A stretch of 64,000 nucleotides of DNA, taken from contig CM055189.1 of NCBI GenBank assembly GCA_029224185.1, forward strand, positions 2,833,840 to 2,897,839, given 5' to 3'. The notes under the pieces are model-generated. The model did not search any database, was not told where the DNA came from, and worked only from the letters and a program-made list of their open reading frames with translations. Made by a program: the position numbers and the translations under genes. Positions 59,160 to 64,000 of this stretch are shown piece after piece (the first letter of the stretch is position 1; each line of letters starts with the position of its first letter). The stretch is from Karalla daura (Eukaryota; Chordata; Actinopteri; Chaetodontiformes; Leiognathidae).

Positions 59160-59400
59160 TCTCAGTGTGACTGAGGGATCAGAGAGGAGGATGTGCTGAC
59201 CCAGGATCAGCTGAGTCCTGATGATCAGAGAGCTTGGAGGAGGGTGGAGAGGCTCCGACTGGACCTACTGGGAGGTGTTACTGGGAGGTGGAGTGGAGAG
59301 GAGAGCTTCATCCAGCAGCCCCAGAGAATGGCTCGTACCACTGCTGCTGCAGTGATGCTGAGTGTCTGTGAATAGTCAAATAAAATAAGGAAACACTGAC
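59160..59400 (+). terminator. 3' UTR and poly(A) signal of the NLR gene
   Basis: After the TGA at 59157-59159, the first canonical AATAAA lies at 59379-59384, followed by a further AATAAG. Transcript end near 59400 is inferred. Confidence 0.5.
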
Positions 59401-60841
59401 ACAGTGTTTATACAACCTTTGCTTATTTCTTGTGTTCTGAGTGTATTTGGTGAACTATTGATGGAGACTTCTGTGGGGTTTGTTCAGGAGAGGAGCTGCT
59501 TTCATTGGAAAAGGAGCATGTCTGGAGGATGTTTCCACTCCATGCATGGAGTGGATATGGAGATACTTCCATGCAGCTCAAAGGTGAATCTTAGAAGTGG
59601 AGATGGAGGCTCTTTCTGTCATCAGTCCTCATGGGAAATGTCCAACAAGAGTGATATGGAGGAGCTGTAGATATGGATGGAGACTCTGACAGTATTCTTT
59701 AATTTTCATGTATCAATACTTAGAAATATCCACAGCATGAAGTGTTGCCAGGATCCAGACTAAACATCCTGAGGAACTCTTGATCATCTGATAGCATGCA
59801 ACATCATGGGCTTTTATTCTGTTATGGTGCAACAGTTTTCAGTGGATTTATGAATTTTTAAGTTACTTTCCTCCTTTGTTCCATTTTTAATATTGATCAC
59901 AATTACTTTCACTTCTCACACGTCTCTCAGCTTCAGTGAAAACTAACTCTGCATTCAACACTGTTCACCCACTTAATGTCAAAACATTTAAACCTGTATT
60001 TTTATAGGTTAAAAATAACCTATATAAATAACCTGGAAATGAACCAGAAACTTATTCAAAACTATTAAGACATTAGTCCTGTTTTGTCACATAAAAACAC
60101 CAAAAAATACAAATCCTGTTTTTATATCTCATTTTAATTGGTCATATCTATCTAAGTGGATGCTGTGTGTATTTTGCACTAAATGTAAATTAAGTCTGGA
60201 GTCTTATTAGTCCTCCTAACTTGTTTCTGCCAACAGAAGTAGTCAGGCATACTTCTCATCACCATAACTCGAATAAAACAACTGTTTATGAGGAAATCTG
60301 AAAAAACAAAATACAACCTATGAGCAGAGAGATAGTGCTGCAGCCCATATACTAGTCATTGTAACAGATATGATTTAACACCATCACACATTTCACAACA
60401 TGAGATTCTCCTCATTGTAGCTCATGAACAGTTGGAGCAGGAGTCTGCAGGACGTCCCGCCTACACTGCGTTTCCTTGTTACGTTGCCTTGGCAACCAGG
60501 GGCCGCAAAGGAACAATGTAGTGATACAAACAATGCTATGATATCAATTATGTTATACTACTAGCATTAACATTATTATAGAATTGATCATTAACATCAC
60601 ATACTTTGACAGATGTGTTGACATTTTCCGGTTCCATGAGGTTTAACATGTCTTATGACACAGGGCTCTTGACAAAACTAAATATATATAATAATAGCCT
60701 AAATGCTAGTTATCATATTGTCCACAATATAATACAATATAATATTTAGGACAATATGATTAAATTTGAAGTAAAAATGACCTATAATGGATTTGAATTC
60801 CGTGAACAGTGTGACACTAGGATTAAAAATCTACTTTGTTC
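59401..60841. other. Spacer between the NLR gene and pseudogene J
   Basis: No gene seen. 59460-59670 has a short open stretch without a recognisable domain. 59830-60420 is AT-rich. 60455-60510 contains GGACGTCCCGCC and CGTTTCCTTGTTACGTTGCC without an adjacent exon. Confidence 0.45.
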
Positions 60842-61243
60842 TCACCACAACGTTAATACTGAATTCAGCATCAGCTCGCAGCTCCTGGGTAGACTTGTAA
60901 ATGTGAGGTCAGATGTGAAGCTCTGTGCAAACTTGGTGCCACAGACGGAGCAGCTGAAGGGTTTCCCCCCTGCGTGGATCCTCATGTGCGCTCTCAGGCT
61001 TTCCTGCAGTCCAAACCCTCCTCCACACTCTGAGCAGTGAAACCACATTCCGACTGTGTGAATTAGTAAATGTCTCTCTTGTAGACAGGGAAACTTCACC
61101 CATGTTCCTGCTCATGTTTCTCCTCATGCTCGTGGAGGTCTGAGCTGCTGGATGCTTGTGTGCTGTAACACTCCAGAGGTTCCACTCCACATGGAGCTCC
61201 TTCCTCTGCAGCTCTGCTCTCTACAGCCTGAAGACTGAGGTTT
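60842..61243 (-). pseudogene. Pseudogene J: broken zinc-finger exon 3
   Basis: The leader (VESRAAEEGAPCG) and the end of the leader region (HEHEEKHEQEHG) are followed by a TGA. In a shifted frame come a damaged finger (FPCLQERHLLIH), HCSECGGGFGLQESL and CSVCGTKFAQ, and then the similarity stops. The acceptor is GG instead of AG, and no exon 1 or 2 lies between it and gene K. It is clearly dead. Confidence 0.8.
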
Positions 61244-61377
61244 CCAGGAGAAGATAAGAGAAGAAAAGTGTCCCACAGTGGAGGAATGACAACAGAAGAG
61301 CATCAGTGAAAAACATAAGACACAATAAAGAGTTTAGACGAACTAAACATGAATGAATGCCTCACAGTAGACGTAGG

Positions 61378-61547
61378 ACTTCTCCCCTGTGTGGATCCTC
61401 CTTTGCTCTGTTAGGAGTTTCTGATATCCACTCTGTTCTCCACACTGAGCAGTGAAACAGCTTCTAGTCTGTGTGGATCCTCATGTGCGTTTTCAGATCC
61501 TTCTGATCTCTAAACTGTTTTCCACCCTCTGAGCAGAGAAACGTCTT
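61378..61547 (-). pseudogene. Untranslated finger codons downstream of the gene K stop
   Basis: Directly after the TAA, TFLCSEGGKQFRDQKDLKTH and MRIHTD are still readable, then a stop and a damaged finger with shifted frame. These are the former C-terminal fingers of gene K. Confidence 0.75.
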
Positions 61548-63646
61548 TTAGCGTGTGTGGATAATCATGTGCACTTTCAGGTCCTTCTTAGCTCCAAACT
61601 GTTTTCCACACTCTGAACAATGAAACGGTTTTTCTACTCTGTGTCTTTGAACATGTGAAGTCAGATGCGTGCTCCGTCTAAACCTGGAGTCACAGATGGG
61701 GCAGCTGAAGGGTTTTTCCCCTGTGTGGATCATCATGTGTGCTCTCAGGTTACTCTGAGATCTGAACTGCATCCCACACTCTGAGCAGTGAAACGGCTTC
61801 TCCCCTGTGTGGATCCTCATGTGCTTTGTCAGCTGTTCCTGGCTTTCAAACCCTTTCCCACACTCTGAGCAGCAAAACAGCTTCTGCCCTGTGTGGATCC
61901 TCATGTGCCTTGTCAGCTGTTCCTGGCTTTCAAACCCTTTCCCACACTCTGAGCAGCAAAACGGCTTCTCCCCTGTGTGGATCCTCATGTGCCTTGTCAG
62001 GGTACTTTGATATAAAAACTGTTTTCCACACTCTGAGCAGAGAAACGTCTTTTTGCATGTGTGGATAATCATGTGCACTTTCAGGTCCTTCTTAGCTCTG
62101 AACTGTTTTCCACACTCTGAACAATGAAAGGCGTTTTCTTCTGTGTGTCTTTGAACATGTGAAGTCAGATGTGTGCGCCGTCTAAACCTGGAGCCACAGA
62201 TGGAGCAGCTGAAGGGTTTTTCCCCTGTGTGGATCATCATGTGCACTTTCAGGTTACTCTGTAGACTAAACTGTTTCCCACACTCTGAGCAGTGAAACGG
62301 CCTCTCTCCTGTATGAACTCGTAAATGTAAATTCAGTTGTGTGCGCCACCTAAACTTAGCTGCACACATGGAGCAGTTGAAGGGCAAATCCCCCATATGG
62401 ACCTTGATGTGCCTTCCTAGCTTTTTCTGCTGTCCAAAACTTTTCTCGCACTCCGAGTTGATCAACGTTTTTTCTCCTTCTTCATTCTGATGTTCCTGGA
62501 GGCCTGAGCTGCTGGATCCACATGGAGCTCCTTCCTCTGCAGCTCTGCTCTCCACAGCCTGAAGAAACTGCAGAGACTGAGGTTTCTAGAATAAGATGAG
62601 AGAAGTTAAACTTGTATCAACATCAGTGAGATAAATTACAGACAGTTTGTTGAGTTTGTGAACATGCACAACAAACTGAATGTTACATGGTGATGTTGAA
62701 ATCACCTGTTCATCCTCCTCTTCCTCAGTCTTCACAAATACACCAGTGAAGGTGACCTGGGTGGTGTCCACCTCCTCCTGGCTGCTCCTCAGCTCCTCCT
62801 GCTCCTCTTTAAAGTGAGGCAGCTGTGCTGGATCCTGCTGCTCAGGTGGAACCTGGTCTTTATGCACCAACAGCTGCTGAACATCTGCAGAGAGCAGTCA
62901 GACACACACAGGCTTTATTACACTGTCCTGGTGACATCCAAACCACAACCTCATGACACTGTCTCACTCAGGAATGCACAATACGTTGATCTGCCTGTTG
63001 ATCACAAAGGTAGTGTGGGCAGATCACATGGCGTTAAAAACTAAGACCTTCATCAAATCTCTTTTGAAAGCTCAAAGAACCCATTGAAGCAGTGCACTCA
63101 CTTCTGGTTGCGAGTTATTGATCTATAACTCCTCTCCATTGTCTCCCCAAAATTGGGCCAGACGACGTGATCGTAAATCAAAATTCAACGGTTAAAACTT
63201 CAAATTGGACAAATGTCTTCCAGCTCTTACAAGCTGCTGGCTCCAACTAGCCTGAGCCTCCTACCTTACTCTAATCTTAATAATGAGTGGCAATGTATCC
63301 GATCCCTAACCTAGTTAAAGGGGGAGGGGTGTCCCTATTCTACTTATGTTTCAAGCCATGACCACCAGGTCATGGAGGACCTGGACATCTAGAAGCAGAC
63401 GCTTCCCACCCTGGCCACCACCTAATGGAGATGCTCCCTCTGGCAGGAGGCTGGAGGATAGGACATGACCTTACCTAGTTTACGTAAACGCACTTCCGGT
63501 TTGAGAACAGCATCCAGGAGCTTCTGTTGTCTGCAGAGCTGCTCCTCGTACTCCACCATGGTTCCTTCAAACAGCTGCAAGATGTCTTCAGCAGCTGCAG
63601 CCAGACGCTGCTGCACCGCAGCTCTCAGAGCCTCCAGCCGGGACAT
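61548..63646 (-). CDS. Gene K: C2H2 zinc-finger protein, 10 fingers plus 1 degenerate, truncated by a nonsense codon
   Basis: Predicted 462 aa from exons 1 (63475-63646), 2 (62706-62884) and 3 (61548-62585). Exon 1 is standard and ends LRKLG with donor CTAG|GTAAGG. Exon 3 starts after TTCTAG with the same leader as gene G (VESRAAEEGAPCGSSSSG) and the same dead first finger (INSECEKSF). Ten fingers follow, NCSMC to HCSEC. The frame ends at HMIIHTR-TAA, where the parallel position in finger 6 reads HTCKKTF; AAA to TAA ended a longer protein. Fingers 7 and 8 are nearly identical. The remaining array can still bind DNA in principle. Its promoter lacks the ETS + CRE module of the other genes. Confidence 0.82.
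62885..63474 (-). other. Intron 1 of gene K
   Basis: Starts like the other introns (CTCTGCAG boundary, GTGTGTGTCTGACTGCTC on the minus strand). The remainder, 62980-63450, has no similarity to other introns here and no gene. Confidence 0.55.
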
Positions 63647-63649
63647 GAC

Positions 63650-64000
63650 GCTGACACACACGCACGACCGCACGCACGCACGCACGCACACACACACGCA
63701 ACACAAACAAGTCTCTCTCTCGCTTTCTGAGCTCCGTGGTCTTGTCTCGTGCGGGAGTCGCTTCGGCTCCTTGGTTAATCAAACTGTGTTAGCAGTCACA
63801 GCTTTAGCTTTGTCGAAATCGAAATACAATCCGGATTGCGCACGCGCCAATGCGTCTACATCCGGTGAGCAGTTTGTCTTTTGTTTTGCCCTAGGTTGCT
63901 CCAACCAAGGAAACCAAAACACAAACACATAGTGTGTGTGTGTGTGTGTGTGTGAGAGTACTCCTCTGTTGTCTCTTATGCAAGAGAGAGAAAAGACAAA
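63650..64000. other. 5' flank of gene K
   Basis: A short ACGCACG/ACAC run and CTCTCTC precede unrelated sequence with CGCACGCGCCAATGCG and CATCCGG, and a (TG)n run at 63930-63952. The usual TTCCATTTACCCCGGAAG...TGACGTCA module is not present. Confidence 0.5.

Noticed and set aside
61807..62068. Plus-strand open frames opposite the finger exons (also at 9722, 33078, 37614)
   Set aside because: Antisense shadows of the finger repeats; repetitive proteins without domains and no splice or promoter context.

Overview
The window is nuclear DNA of a ray-finned fish, probably a spiny-rayed (percomorph-like) teleost. The evidence is a tandem array of C2H2 zinc-finger genes of a teleost-type architecture, an NLR of the fish FISNA-NACHT-LRR class, intron-rich genes with GT/AG junctions, and abundant fish-type LINE, hAT and microsatellite repeats. 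No tRNA, rRNA, bacterial operon or CRISPR array was seen.

Layout. From 1 to about 41 kb all zinc-finger genes lie on the minus strand. Gene A is partial (its finger exon lies beyond the left edge). B, C, D, E, F, G, H and I follow, with one exon-1/finger-tail fusion relic between D and E. The usual gene has three exons. Exon 1 (about 57 codons, ATG in the MSRLEALRAAV motif, phase 1 out) encodes a helical N-terminus. Exon 2 (179 nt, phase 0 out) encodes an acidic spacer with sumoylation-like IKEE and VKTE motifs. Exon 3 encodes a short Ser/Gly/Glu leader and 9 to 13 fingers. I placed every splice junction by hand, and all nine complete models give an intact reading frame. From 42.6 to 59.4 kb there is a different block on the plus strand: a LINE fragment, a four-exon V-set immunoglobulin membrane protein (291 aa) and a twelve-exon NLR (about 1110 aa, eight LRR exons). 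At 60.8 to 63.6 kb the minus-strand zinc-finger array resumes with pseudogene J and gene K, which closely resembles G.

How it works together. The zinc-finger proteins are presumably nuclear DNA binders, possibly repressors of repeats, diversifying by duplication. The Ig protein and NLR are immune-type genes. Physical mixing of zinc-finger and NLR clusters is known in teleosts, for example on zebrafish chromosome 4.

Most notable. (1) Almost every zinc-finger promoter is an ETS+CRE module (CCGGAAG ... TGACGTCA) with a decayed copy of exon 1 on the opposite strand, as if the array descends from head-to-head gene pairs. (2) B and C carry a tripled spacer made of hybrid exons, multiplying the sumoylation-like motifs. 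(3) Zinc-finger 3' ends lie in LINE-like 3' tails that supply the poly(A) signals. (4) D, F and I have lost the ancestral exon-3 acceptor AG but keep an in-frame CAG nearby. (5) The NLR grew by duplication of LRR-exon-plus-intron modules.
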